Part shown: positions 1 through 7,096 of the stretch, piece by piece
How positions within the stretch are numbered: position 1 is the stretch's first letter
Layout: every line of letters starts with the position of its first letter
Assembly: GCA_041397765.1 (NCBI GenBank)
Contig: JAWKWA010000034.1
Coordinates: 1 to 19,413 of the forward strand
Direction: 5' to 3'
Length of the DNA: 19,413 nucleotides
Origin: JAWKWA01 sp041397765
GTDB taxonomy: Bacteria > Pseudomonadota > Alphaproteobacteria > Rhizobiales > Hyphomicrobiaceae
Program-made: the position numbers and the translations under genes
Notes under the pieces: generated by a model
Told to the model about the DNA's origin: nothing
The model's input: the letters and a program-made list of their open reading frames with translations, nothing else
The model's database searches: none

Positions 1-96
1 CCGGAGAAGCGGCGCCAGCCGATGCCGCGCCCCATCGGCGAGACGCCGACCGTGGCGGCGGCGCCGGCGGGAACTCCGGCAACGACGGCCGGGTAG
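1..96 (+). CDS. C-terminal end of a truncated gene (unidentified)
   Basis: Frame 1 is open from the first base to a TAG at 94-96 and encodes 31 residues rich in Pro, Ala, Thr and Arg. This looks like a disordered C-terminal tail and is too short to assign a family. The next gene (a minus-strand acyltransferase ending at 272) converges on it, with stem-loop repeats between them, which fits a real gene end. The neighbouring polysaccharide-modification genes make a surface-polysaccharide protein plausible, but that is inference from position only. It could also be a chance open frame in GC-rich DNA. Confidence 0.4.
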   Translation, partial: PEKRRQPMPRPIGETPTVAAAPAGTPATTAG

Positions 97-139
97 CGAG
101 GGAGCGGGCGGCCGGCGATGCGGCGCTCGCTGTCCCGGA

Positions 140-268
140 GATCGGTCCCGCTCTCGCTGCGTGCTTTCGCTCGCATCTCGACCGATCAGGCGAAGCACTC
201 TTCGCTTCAGAGTCTGATTCACGCTCTCGCTGCGTGCTTGCGCTCGCATCTCGACCGATCAGACTCTG
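140..268. repeat. Two tandem stem-loop repeat units (41-bp direct repeat, 40/41 identical)
   Basis: The 41-bp segments 149-189 and 222-262 are identical except for T167 versus G240. Each is bracketed by its own inverted repeat: GATCGGTC 140-147 pairs with GACCGATC 180-187 around copy 1, and the 11-bp CAGAGTCTGAT 208-218 pairs with ATCAGACTCTG 258-268 around copy 2. A further hairpin, GCGAAG-CACT-CTTCGC (190-205), lies between them. The array sits in the convergent gap between the gene ending at 96 and the one ending at 272. It resembles REP/BIME-type intergenic elements and may act as a two-way terminator. Its copy number in the genome cannot be judged here. Confidence 0.75.
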
Positions 269-271
269 GGC

Positions 272-1573
272 TCAGCACGACAGCAGCATGGCGAGCGCGA
301 TGCCGAAATGGCGACGGTGCTCGGGCGTGCTCGGAGCTACGGCAGCGTTGGGCTGCCGGCGAGCACCGAGCCGGCCGAGCATGCGGCGCGTCGTGCGGGC
401 GAGCTGCCAGAGGCGATCGTTCGATTTGACGACGCGCTTGGCGAAGGCGCGACTCCGGCCGAGCCAGGTGACGGCGTAGCCCGCAGTGCGCAGCGGCACA
501 TAGGTGTCGAACAGCGCGAAATTGTCCGGACCCCATGTGAGCTTGTGGGCGCCGTCGCCGGTGCCGAAATCGTAGAGGCCGGCGCCCGCCGCACAGGCGT
601 CGGCGATCTGCTCCTTCATCACCACGAGGCCCGGCGACCAGCGCTGGTGCTCGCCCATGGCGATGGAGGTGGTCAGGAGATAGAAGCGATCCTGGAAGCG
701 GGCGCCGCTCGCGACCGCGATGATGTCCGAGCCGACGGTGAGGCCGGTGCAGTCGATGAGGGCGCCGCCCTCACGCTCCGTCTCGGCAAGATCGGCATAG
801 AAGGCGGCGATCTCCGGGCGCTCGAACACGTTGGGGGTGCCCTGCGCGGCGAGCTGCACGGCTTTCTGCTCGCGGAATGCCTCGAACAGGTCGAGGCGGT
901 CGGCGGTCGAGACGGCGCGGGCCACGGCATAGCCCTCGAGCTCGGCGAGCTTGCGCTCCTTGCGACGAAGCGTCTGGCGCGTCGTGCGGCCGATACGCGC
1001 CTCGTAGAGACTGGCAAAGGAGCCCTCGAGAGGGAGCAGCCAGGAGCTGTTGGCGCTGGCCTGGCGCGGCAATTCGGCGAACGGATTGGCGATGCCGTGC
1101 CAATGGAGCGGCTGGGACGAGAAGCTGACGGCTGCGATGCCCGGGCGGCTCGCGGCGATCTCGGAGATCATCCGCCATAGATCGTTGACACCGATGAGGG
1201 CAGCGACGCCCGGCGCATAGAGACCCATATTGTAGTTGGCGTGCTCCTGACCGAGCCAGGTGAGCACCCTGATGCCGGCGCGGCGGGTGACGGCCATCGG
1301 CCAGATGAAGGCGGTTTCGCCCGAACCGTCGCGTCCGACGACGATCAGCGGCTCCTCGCCGGTCACCGGTGCGACCGTGCGGCACCAGGCATCCACCCAA
1401 CGGTAGGACTGGAAGAGGGTTGCGGTTGCCGACCGCTCGAACTCGCGCCATAAGTCGGCGACCATGTCGGGGCTCTCATGGAAGGAGAGCCGGTAGGTCG
1501 GATCCGCGGTGTCCCGGCGCATCGCCGGGTCGAGATCCGGTGTCGGCATGTCGGCAGGGGTGGTGGTCAACAT
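272..1573 (-). CDS. GNAT-superfamily acyltransferase of the FemAB/CelD (BcsL-like) type
   Basis: This is a 433-residue cytoplasmic protein of the Acetyltransf_6 (CelD/BcsL, FemAB-like) kind. These proteins are thought to transfer acyl or aminoacyl groups during exopolysaccharide, cellulose or cell-envelope synthesis. Visible marks are an N-terminal subdomain with FQSYRWVDAW (about 54-63), a basic helix TRQTLRRKERKL (198-209) opening the second GNAT fold, and YDFGTGDGAHKLTWG (334-348), the conserved core of the family's C-terminal domain. The open frame extends 70 codons further upstream, but that stretch is Arg/Pro-rich and unlike the family. ATG at 1573 follows a GGAAAGG about 10 bases upstream and is preferred. 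It diverges from the polysaccharide deacetylase at 1823, which supports a polysaccharide role. The substrate is unknown. Confidence 0.85.
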   Translation of the reverse strand: MLTTTPADMPTPDLDPAMRRDTADPTYRLSFHESPDMVADLWREFERSATATLFQSYRWVDAWCRTVAPVTGEEPLIVVGRDGSGETAFIWPMAVTRRAGIRVLTWLGQEHANYNMGLYAPGVAALIGVNDLWRMISEIAASRPGIAAVSFSSQPLHWHGIANPFAELPRQASANSSWLLPLEGSFASLYEARIGRTTRQTLRRKERKLAELEGYAVARAVSTADRLDLFEAFREQKAVQLAAQGTPNVFERPEIAAFYADLAETEREGGALIDCTGLTVGSDIIAVASGARFQDRFYLLTTSIAMGEHQRWSPGLVVMKEQIADACAAGAGLYDFGTGDGAHKLTWGPDNFALFDTYVPLRTAGYAVTWLGRSRAFAKRVVKSNDRLWQLARTTRRMLGRLGARRQPNAAVAPSTPEHRRHFGIALAMLLSC

Positions 1574-1822
1574 CGCCGGAGGCCTTTCCAGATCGTGTGC
1601 TCGGTCTGGCCCGGTCGTCCGTATCAGATCGGGACAGGGCCGTGTCGCTCGCGAAGGTCGTAGCAAGAAGCGTGCAGAACGGCCGACCGGACATCGCGAT
1701 GACGGATCTGTGATCGGTTCGGTCCGAGCGGTGCGACAGGCACGGACCTTGCACGGCCGGTGGCCAATCCAGCCGGCCATCACGGTCCAGAGTGCGAGAC
1801 GGGCAAGAGGTAGACAGGGACG

Positions 1823-2878
1823 ATGAGCAGCCGATCGACCGCGCTACTCAAGGCGGGGCTGAACACCCTCTACTACACGCGAGGGCACAAGCTGCTGCAG
1901 CCGTTCACGCGCGGCGTCGGCACGATCTTCACGCTGCATCACGTCACACCGGAGCCGCATCGCGAGTTCGAGCCGAACCGCATCCTCAGAATCACGCCGG
2001 AGTTCCTCGAGGAGACCATCGTCGCGGTCAAGGAGGCGGGCCACGACATCGTCTCGCTCGACGAGGCGCATTGGCGGCTGACCGAGGGGGCCTTCGAGCG
2101 GCCGTTCGCCTGCTTCACGTTCGACGACGGCTACCGGGACAATCTGGTGCACGCCTATCCGGTTTTCCGTCGCCACTCGCTGCCATTCACGATCTATGTG
2201 CCGAGCGCCTATGCCGACGGCGCCGCCGATCTGTGGTGGCTCGGCCTGGAACGCCTGATCGCCGAGGTGGACGATATCCGCCTCAAGATCGACGGCGAGC
2301 TGCGCCAACTGCACAGCTCCACCCCGCAGGAGAAGAGCCGCACCTTCCATGAAATCTACTGGTGGCTGCGCAGCATCGACGAGAACGAGGCGCGCGCGAC
2401 CGTGAAGGAGCTCTGCCGCAGCATCGGGCTCGACACGAGCCAGATGTCGCGCGATCTGGTGATGACCTGGGACGAGGTGCGGCGGCTGGCCGGCGATCCG
2501 CTGGTGACGATCGGTGCCCATACGCGCGGGCATTATGCGCTCGCCAAGCTCTCGGAGGCCGAGGCGCGCTTCGAGATCCTGGAGGGCACGCGGCGCATCG
2601 AGCAGGAGCTCGGCGTGCGGCCGCGGCACATGAGCTATCCCTATGGCTCGGAGTCGAGCGCTGGCGCGCGCGAGTTCCGCCTCGCCAGGGAAGCGGGCTT
2701 CAAGACGGCGGTGACGACCCGCAAGGGTCTTGTCTATGCGGAGCATTCGGACCATCTGACCGCGCTGCCGCGGGTGTCGCTCAACGGCGACTATCAGAGC
2801 CGGCGCTATCTGGACGTGTTCCTGTCCGGGGCGCCGTTCCTGCTGTGGAACGGTCTGAAGCGGGTCGACGCGGCCTGA
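1823..2878 (+). CDS. Polysaccharide deacetylase family protein (NodB homology, CE4)
   Basis: This 351-residue protein has the three NodB/CE4 signatures: TFDDGY at 99-104 (catalytic base Asp and metal Asp), GAHTRGH at 231-237 (metal histidines H233 and H237) and SYPYG at 271-275. CE4 enzymes remove N- or O-acetyl groups from sugar polymers using a metal-bound water. There is no signal peptide and the start is basic, so it probably acts in the cytoplasm or at the inner membrane face on a precursor or lipid-linked sugar. A roughly 120-residue insert lies between motifs 1 and 2, as in longer polysaccharide-locus members of the family. AGGG five bases before the ATG supports the start. It is divergent from the FemAB-like gene across a 249-bp gap in which I see no clear promoter. 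Confidence 0.9.
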   Translation: MSSRSTALLKAGLNTLYYTRGHKLLQPFTRGVGTIFTLHHVTPEPHREFEPNRILRITPEFLEETIVAVKEAGHDIVSLDEAHWRLTEGAFERPFACFTFDDGYRDNLVHAYPVFRRHSLPFTIYVPSAYADGAADLWWLGLERLIAEVDDIRLKIDGELRQLHSSTPQEKSRTFHEIYWWLRSIDENEARATVKELCRSIGLDTSQMSRDLVMTWDEVRRLAGDPLVTIGAHTRGHYALAKLSEAEARFEILEGTRRIEQELGVRPRHMSYPYGSESSAGAREFRLAREAGFKTAVTTRKGLVYAEHSDHLTALPRVSLNGDYQSRRYLDVFLSGAPFLLWNGLKRVDAA

Positions 2879-2934
2879 CGACGGCGGCCGCCTCTCGCCC
2901 TCGGGTGCGGTGCGCGCGAGACCGGGGCGCGGGC

Positions 2935-3159
2935 CTACGGCGCATCGGCCGGCGGACGAGGCTGGCGTGACATCCAGCTGATCAATGCACCCGCCGGCAG
3001 CACCCAGACGAGGCCGGCGAAGGCATAGCCGGCAATCTGCACGACGAGCGGCGCGCCCGGCAGCAGCCGCGCCGTCACCACCATGGCGAGCAGCAGATAG
3101 AGGATGACGAAGGTGAGCAGCAGCATGCTGCCGACGAATTTGCGCGTGCGGATTCCCAT
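2935..3159 (-). CDS. DUF2842 domain-containing small membrane protein
   Basis: This is a 74-residue protein with a basic N-terminus (MGIRTRKFVGS) and two hydrophobic segments (about 12-32 and 40-63) separated by LPGAP, ending in a polar tail. The layout and the N-terminal sequence match DUF2842, an uncharacterised inner-membrane family common in Hyphomicrobiales. The frame is open 30 codons further upstream but is Arg-rich there, so ATG 3159 is chosen by family length. No good Shine-Dalgarno is visible. It converges with the deacetylase (56-bp gap) and diverges from ctaA (170-bp gap). Its position beside ctaA hints at a link with oxidase biogenesis, but that is not established. Confidence 0.85.
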   Translation of the reverse strand: MGIRTRKFVGSMLLLTFVILYLLLAMVVTARLLPGAPLVVQIAGYAFAGLVWVLPAGALISWMSRQPRPPADAP

Positions 3160-3261
3160 GGGCGCGACAATAGGGAACTGTCCGGCCGCGGCAAGCCGAC
3201 GCCCCCGCGCCCTATCGGCGCATTGATCGCGGCGCGGGTGCGTGCGCATCTCCAGCGCGAC

Positions 3262-3290
3262 GGTGACGGGAGGCTCGCGCCTCCGTCGCC
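3262..3290 (+). promoter_or_regulatory. GC-rich hairpin in the ctaA leader
   Basis: GGTGACGG at 3262-3269 and AGG at 3271-3273 pair with CCT at 3280-3282 and CCGTCGCC at 3283-3290. One G bulges out, there is one G-T wobble, and the loop is small. The hairpin ends 39 bases before the ctaA ATG and lies between ctaA and the divergent DUF2842 gene. It could be a leader structure or attenuator. No role is shown. Confidence 0.45.
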
Positions 3291-3329
3291 ATTTGGAAGC
3301 ACTGCCTTGCGACCGTCGAGCGCCTTGTC

Positions 3330-4376
3330 ATGACCCAAGCCGCCCTGCAGACCCCGACCGATCGGCCCGACCGGCTCGTCCGAGGCTGGCTGCTGCTGGT
3401 CGCGGCGCTCGTCTTCGCGATGGCGCTGGTCGGGGCGGCGACACGTCTGACCGATTCGGGCCTCTCGATCACCGAATGGCAGCCGATCCTCGGGGCGATC
3501 CCGCCGCTCAGCGAGGCCGATTGGCAGGAGGCCTTCGCCAAGTACAAGACCATTCCCGAGTACGAGATCGTCAACAAGGGCATGAGCCTCGAGGCGTTCA
3601 AGGCGATCTACTGGTGGGAGTGGTCGCACCGGCTGCTCGGCCGGCTGATCGGCGTCGTCTTCCTCCTGCCCTATCTGGCGCTGCTCGCTCTCGGGCGGCT
3701 CAGGGGGCGGCTCGCCTGGCAATGCCTCGGCCTCTTCGGGCTCGGCGGGCTGCAAGGGGCGATCGGCTGGTACATGGTGGCGAGCGGGCTGGTCGACCGG
3801 GTCGATGTCAGCCAGTACCGGCTGGCGCTGCATCTGACGGTGGCGGCTCTGATCTATGCGCTTGCCATCTGGCTGGCGCTGTCGGTCGGCGAGCGGGGGG
3901 GCACGGCGCGCGGGGAGCGAATGGGCCGCTTCGGTGCCCTCGCCATCGCCGCGCTGGTGCTGTGCCAGATCGCGCTCGGCGCCTTCGTCGCCGGGCTCGA
4001 TGCGGGCATGGCCTACAACACCTGGCCGCTGATGGACGGCGCCCTCGTTCCGGACGGTCTCCTGGTGATGAGCCCGTGGTCAGCCAATCTGTTCGAGAAT
4101 GCGCTGACCGTGCAGTTCCTGCACCGCGGTCTCGCCTATGTGGTGGCGGGGACGGTGCTCGTCCACGCGCTGCGGCTTGCAGGTCGGATGCCGGGGACGC
4201 CGGCCGCGCATAGCGCGCAGTGGCTGTCGCTCGCGGTGCTCGGGCAGATCGGCATCGGCATCTGGACGCTGCTCATGCAGGTGCCGATCGGGCTCGGTCT
4301 CCTGCATCAGGCCGGTGCGCTCGGCGTGCTCGGGCTTGCGGTCCTGCATCTGAAGCGGGTGATGCGGCCGGCCTGA
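3330..4376 (+). CDS. ctaA: Heme A synthase, Cox15/CtaA type 2
   Basis: This integral inner-membrane enzyme oxidises the C8 methyl group of heme O to a formyl group, giving heme A for aa3-type cytochrome c oxidase. The 348-residue length and eight predicted membrane helices fit the type-2 (alphaproteobacterial/mitochondrial) form. The four conserved heme-ligand histidines are visible: H100 in YWWEWSHRLLGR, H168 in YRLALHL, H265 in FLHRGLAY and H326 in LLHQAGA. Other marks are GAATRLTDSGLS (35-46) and AGLDAGMAYNTWPLMDG (221-237). The type-1 cysteine pair is absent, as expected for this type. The gene stands alone, converging on argC only 22 bases downstream. No strong ribosome-binding site precedes the ATG. 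Confidence 0.97.
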   Translation: MTQAALQTPTDRPDRLVRGWLLLVAALVFAMALVGAATRLTDSGLSITEWQPILGAIPPLSEADWQEAFAKYKTIPEYEIVNKGMSLEAFKAIYWWEWSHRLLGRLIGVVFLLPYLALLALGRLRGRLAWQCLGLFGLGGLQGAIGWYMVASGLVDRVDVSQYRLALHLTVAALIYALAIWLALSVGERGGTARGERMGRFGALAIAALVLCQIALGAFVAGLDAGMAYNTWPLMDGALVPDGLLVMSPWSANLFENALTVQFLHRGLAYVVAGTVLVHALRLAGRMPGTPAAHSAQWLSLAVLGQIGIGIWTLLMQVPIGLGLLHQAGALGVLGLAVLHLKRVMRPA

Positions 4377-4398
4377 CGGCGCCGCCGCGCCCGGCCGA

Positions 4399-5391
4399 TC
4401 AGTCGAGCCCGAGCATCAGGCGGATGTTCTGCACCGCCGCACCCGAGGCGCCCTTGCCGAGATTGTCGAGACGGGCGACCAGCACCGCCTGGCCGCGCTT
4501 TGCACTGCCATAGACGCGCAGCTCCAGCCGATCCGTGTCTTTCAGCGCCTCGGCATCGAGACGGCCGGCGGCGACCGAGGGATCGCTCGCCGGCACGACC
4601 GAGACGAGGGCCGATCCGGCATAATGGCGGGCGAGCGCGGCCTCCAGGTCGGCGGGGGCCGGCCTGCCGCCGAGGTCGGCGAGGTGGAGCGGGATGCTGA
4701 CCAGCATGCCCTGGCGGAAATTGCCGACCGAGGGCACGAAGATCGGCCGGCGCGTCAGGCCGGCATAGCGCTCGAGCTCGGGCAGGTGCTTGTGCTCGAG
4801 GCCGAGGGCGTAGAGTTCGAAGGCCGGCGCGCGGCCCGCCTCATAGGCCTCGATCATCTGCCGGCCGCCGCCGGAATAGCCCGACACCGCATTGACGGTG
4901 ACCGGGTAGTCGGGCGGCAGCAGCCCCGCATCGACGAGCGGCCGAAGGAGCGCGACGGCACCGGTCGGATAGCAGCCGGGATTGGCGACGCGGCGGGCGC
5001 CCGCGACGAGATCGGCGTGGCCGGGGGCGAGCTCGGGAAAGCCGTAGACCCAGCCCGGCGCGACACGGTGCGCGGTGCTCGCATCGACGATGGCCGGGCC
5101 GCCGCCGGGCAGTGCGTCGGCGAGGGCGACGGCCTCCTTTGCCGCATCGTCGGGCAGGCAGAGCACGGTGAGGTCGACCCCGGCGAGGAGGTCGCGCTTG
5201 GCGGCGGGGTCCTTGCGGCGCTCGGCGGGGATCGAGACGATCTCCACGTCCTGGACGCCGGCGAGGCGCTCGCGGATGCCAAGGCCGGTGGTGCCGGCCT
5301 CGCCGTCGATGAAGACGCGGCGGGTCGTGGCCGATCCCTTACCGGAAGCGGTGTTGCCGGTGGCGGCCCTGCTGGCGGATTTCGTGGCCAT
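4399..5391 (-). CDS. argC: N-acetyl-gamma-glutamyl-phosphate reductase (short, type 2)
   Basis: ArgC performs the NADPH-dependent reduction of N-acetylglutamyl-5-phosphate to the semialdehyde in arginine synthesis. The sequence has the nucleotide-binding start RRVFIDGEAGTTGLGI (24-39), the catalytic cysteine C140 in ANPGCYPTG and the active-site histidine H200 in EHKHLPE. At 330 residues it is close to the 300-320 of the type-2 form. An extra Ser/Ala/Thr-rich N-terminal tail of about 22 residues is the only oddity. The ATG at 5391 is supported by GAGGA four bases upstream, and no internal start removes the tail. It lies 90 bp downstream of the NeuD-like gene on the same strand and may be co-transcribed with it. 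Confidence 0.97.
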   Translation of the reverse strand: MATKSASRAATGNTASGKGSATTRRVFIDGEAGTTGLGIRERLAGVQDVEIVSIPAERRKDPAAKRDLLAGVDLTVLCLPDDAAKEAVALADALPGGGPAIVDASTAHRVAPGWVYGFPELAPGHADLVAGARRVANPGCYPTGAVALLRPLVDAGLLPPDYPVTVNAVSGYSGGGRQMIEAYEAGRAPAFELYALGLEHKHLPELERYAGLTRRPIFVPSVGNFRQGMLVSIPLHLADLGGRPAPADLEAALARHYAGSALVSVVPASDPSVAAGRLDAEALKDTDRLELRVYGSAKRGQAVLVARLDNLGKGASGAAVQNIRLMLGLD

Positions 5392-5481
5392 GTCGTCCTC
5401 ATTCGCAAGGGGACCGGGGTGTCCGCCCGCGTGTCGGGATATAGCCGAGCGGCACGGTGGGCGACAACGGTCTCGGCGGGC

Positions 5482-6132
5482 TCAGCCGTCCCGCGACGGG
5501 CGCGGGGTGATCGGCCGGGCGGGATTGCCGGCGACGCGCGCGCGCTCGAACACGTCGCGGATGACGACCGCGCCGGCGCCGACCACCGCCTCGGCACCGA
5601 TCGAGATGCCGGGCACGATCACCGCGCCGGTGCCGACGAAGGCGCTGCGGCCATAGCGGACGGTGCCGGCGCTGCGCACGCCCGGGCAGATCTGCACGCC
5701 GTCGGCGAGCCAGTTGTCGTGGTCGAGCGAGGCTGCGGTATTGACGATGCAGAAGTCGCCGATCACCGCGTTGGCATTGACGACGACGCCGGCCATCAGC
5801 ACCGAGCCGGCGCCGAGGGTGACGGTCGGCGAGAGGATGGCCGAGGGGTGGACGAGGCTGGCGAGGCGGTAGCCGCGGGCTATCGCCTCGGCCGCGAGGC
5901 GGAAGCGGGTGGCGTTGTCACCGACCGCGACGAAGAGCTCGGCACGGTCTGGCGGCGCCTTGGTGGCGAGCCCGTCGAGGTCGCGGGCGAGGACCGGCAG
6001 GCCGTTCACGCGCTCGCCCGGGGGAAACCGGCCGTCGATGAAGCCGAGCAGGTCGCGCCCGGTCGCGGCGGCGACTTCCGCCACTACCCGGCCATGGCCG
6101 CCGGCGCCGAGGATGACGAGAGGGAGCGGCAT
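5482..6132 (-). CDS. NeuD/PglD-family sugar O-/N-acyltransferase (left-handed beta-helix)
   Basis: This 216-residue protein has an N-terminal nucleotide-sugar-binding Rossmann-like half with GAGGHGRVV (9-17) and GDNATRF (71-77). A C-terminal left-handed beta-helix follows, built from hexapeptide repeats (about 100-192, for example AVIGDF, AFVGTGAVI and AVVGAGAVV). H138 in SLDHDNW matches the catalytic histidine of PglD, and AGNPAR (201-206) is the usual acetyl-CoA-end motif. Relatives acetylate sialic acid, bacillosamine precursors or other surface sugars. No sugar-nucleotide genes flank it; it lies between the ribosomal rplM-rpsI pair and argC. Its upstream side carries an unusual inverted-repeat island. 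The start is the first ATG; the ribosome-binding site is weak. Confidence 0.9.
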   Translation of the reverse strand: MPLPLVILGAGGHGRVVAEVAAATGRDLLGFIDGRFPPGERVNGLPVLARDLDGLATKAPPDRAELFVAVGDNATRFRLAAEAIARGYRLASLVHPSAILSPTVTLGAGSVLMAGVVVNANAVIGDFCIVNTAASLDHDNWLADGVQICPGVRSAGTVRYGRSAFVGTGAVIVPGISIGAEAVVGAGAVVIRDVFERARVAGNPARPITPRPSRDG

Positions 6133-6312
6133 GGTCGGTGCGGGGCCTCAGCAGTCGGCTTTCCGGGGGCGAGGGATGGCCAGGACGCGCGCGGCGCCGT
6201 GGCGAGGTCAAGGTTACAGGTAGGCGGGGTGGCACGCACGGGCGTTCTGGCGGCTTGGCCGGCGCAAGGATCGCGGGCACGCGGGGATGAGGGGTCGGCC
6301 CAAGGCGTTGAA
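6133..6312. other. Leader region of the NeuD-like gene, no gene seen
   Basis: This 180-bp GC-rich stretch lies between the NeuD-like start and the inverted-repeat island. I see no convincing coding frame, promoter or RNA in it. The open frames crossing it on either strand are Arg/Pro/Ala-rich shadows. Confidence 0.5.
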
Positions 6313-6485
6313 GACTAGCGGTTCGATTCCGACATTTGCATCCCGATTCAGAGCCCGCGCGAGCCAATGCCGGAATCATGCGAACCACTAGCAAGCTTAT
6401 GATTCTAGTGGATATTTTGAATTCGACACTTGAGAACGCACGTCGCAGCAACCGGGACACGAAGTGTCTAATTCGCTCCACTAGC
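6313..6485. repeat. CTAG-dense, AT-richer island of nested inverted repeats
   Basis: This stretch is clearly richer in A and T than its surroundings. CTAG tetramers occur at 6315, 6388, 6405 and 6481, and I noticed none elsewhere in the window. A long imperfect stem joins 6315-6338 to 6364-6391 (CTAGCGGTTCGATTCCG against CGGAATCATGCGAACCACTAG). A second, competing hairpin pairs CCACTAG 6385-6391 with CTAGTGG 6405-6411. A third pairs GACACTT 6425-6431 with AAGTGTC 6462-6468. CCACTAGC recurs directly at 6478-6485. The island lies past the rpsI terminator and upstream of the NeuD-like gene. It may be an operator cluster, a structured RNA or the remnant of a mobile element; the sequence does not decide between them. 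Confidence 0.65.
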
Positions 6486-6516
6486 TGGGCAAGGCACTCC
6501 ATCGCCCGAGACGGCG

Positions 6517-6543
6517 ACGGCCCGCCGGGTGCCGGCGGGCCGT
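6517..6543 (-). terminator. Hairpin terminator after rpsI
   Basis: A perfect 12-bp stem (6517-6528 with 6532-6543) closes a 3-base loop, 54 bases past the rpsI stop on the minus strand. No T-run follows, as is common in GC-rich alphaproteobacteria. It should end the rplM-rpsI transcript, making the NeuD-like gene and argC a separate unit or a read-through extension. Confidence 0.75.
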
Positions 6544-6596
6544 GCGGGCCAGTGCAATTGGAGGCGGCAGGCAGTGGTCCAGCCCTCGCTCCCGTC

Positions 6597-7091
6597 TCAG
6601 CGCTTGGAGAACTGGAAGCTGCGGCGGGCCTTGGCCTTGCCGTACTTCTTGCGCTCCACGGTGCGGCTGTCGCGCGTCAGGTAGCCGGCCTTCTTCAGCG
6701 CGGGGCGCAGCTCGGGCTCGTAATAGGTCAGCGCCCGCGACAGGCCATGGCGCACGGCGCCGGCCTGGCCGGAGAGCCCGCCACCCGAGACCGACACGAT
6801 CACGTCGTACTGGTCGAGGCGGTTCACCAGGGTCAGCGGCTGCTTGAGGATCATCTGAAGCACCGGACGAGCGAAGTACTTGGTGACGTCCTTCTTGTTC
6901 ACGGTGATGCGGCCGGGTCCGCGCTTGATCCACACGCGGGCCACGGCGTCCTTGCGTTTGCCGGTGGCATAGGCGCGGCCATGGGCGTCGATCTTCTTCT
7001 CGTGCACCGGCGCCTCGGCGGCGCGGCCCGCCTCATCGCCCTTCAGCGTGCGCAGATCGTCGAGGGTACGGGGTTCGCTCGTCGTCGACAT
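6597..7091 (-). CDS. rpsI: 30S ribosomal protein S9
   Basis: S9 sits in the head of the 30S subunit, and its C-terminal tail reaches the P-site tRNA. The 164-residue protein has the conserved body from YATGKRKDAVARVWI (41-55) through GGGLSGQAGAVRHGLSRAL (103-121) and the basic end GKAKARRSFQFSKR with the terminal K-R. A 38-residue acidic N-terminal extension is typical of the alphaproteobacterial form. The start at ATG 7091 lies five bases past the rplM stop; GGAG within the rplM end serves as ribosome-binding site. It is co-transcribed with rplM. Confidence 0.98.
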   Translation of the reverse strand: MSTTSEPRTLDDLRTLKGDEAGRAAEAPVHEKKIDAHGRAYATGKRKDAVARVWIKRGPGRITVNKKDVTKYFARPVLQMILKQPLTLVNRLDQYDVIVSVSGGGLSGQAGAVRHGLSRALTYYEPELRPALKKAGYLTRDSRTVERKKYGKAKARRSFQFSKR

Positions 7092-7096
7092 GATGA

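Noticed and set aside
308..1180. A 290-codon open frame antisense to the FemAB-like gene
   Set aside because: It is a shadow of the acyltransferase with a Gly/Ala/Glu/Arg-rich, non-family product.
4624..6318. A 564-codon open frame antisense to argC and the NeuD-like gene
   Set aside because: Its Gly/Ala/Asp/Arg-rich product has no family features. It is the GC-skewed shadow of two well-supported genes.
6317..6333. GGTTCGATTCC resembling a tRNA T-loop, possibly an attachment site
   Set aside because: Only three T-stem pairs form, no acceptor, anticodon or D arm fits around it, and no integrase is nearby.
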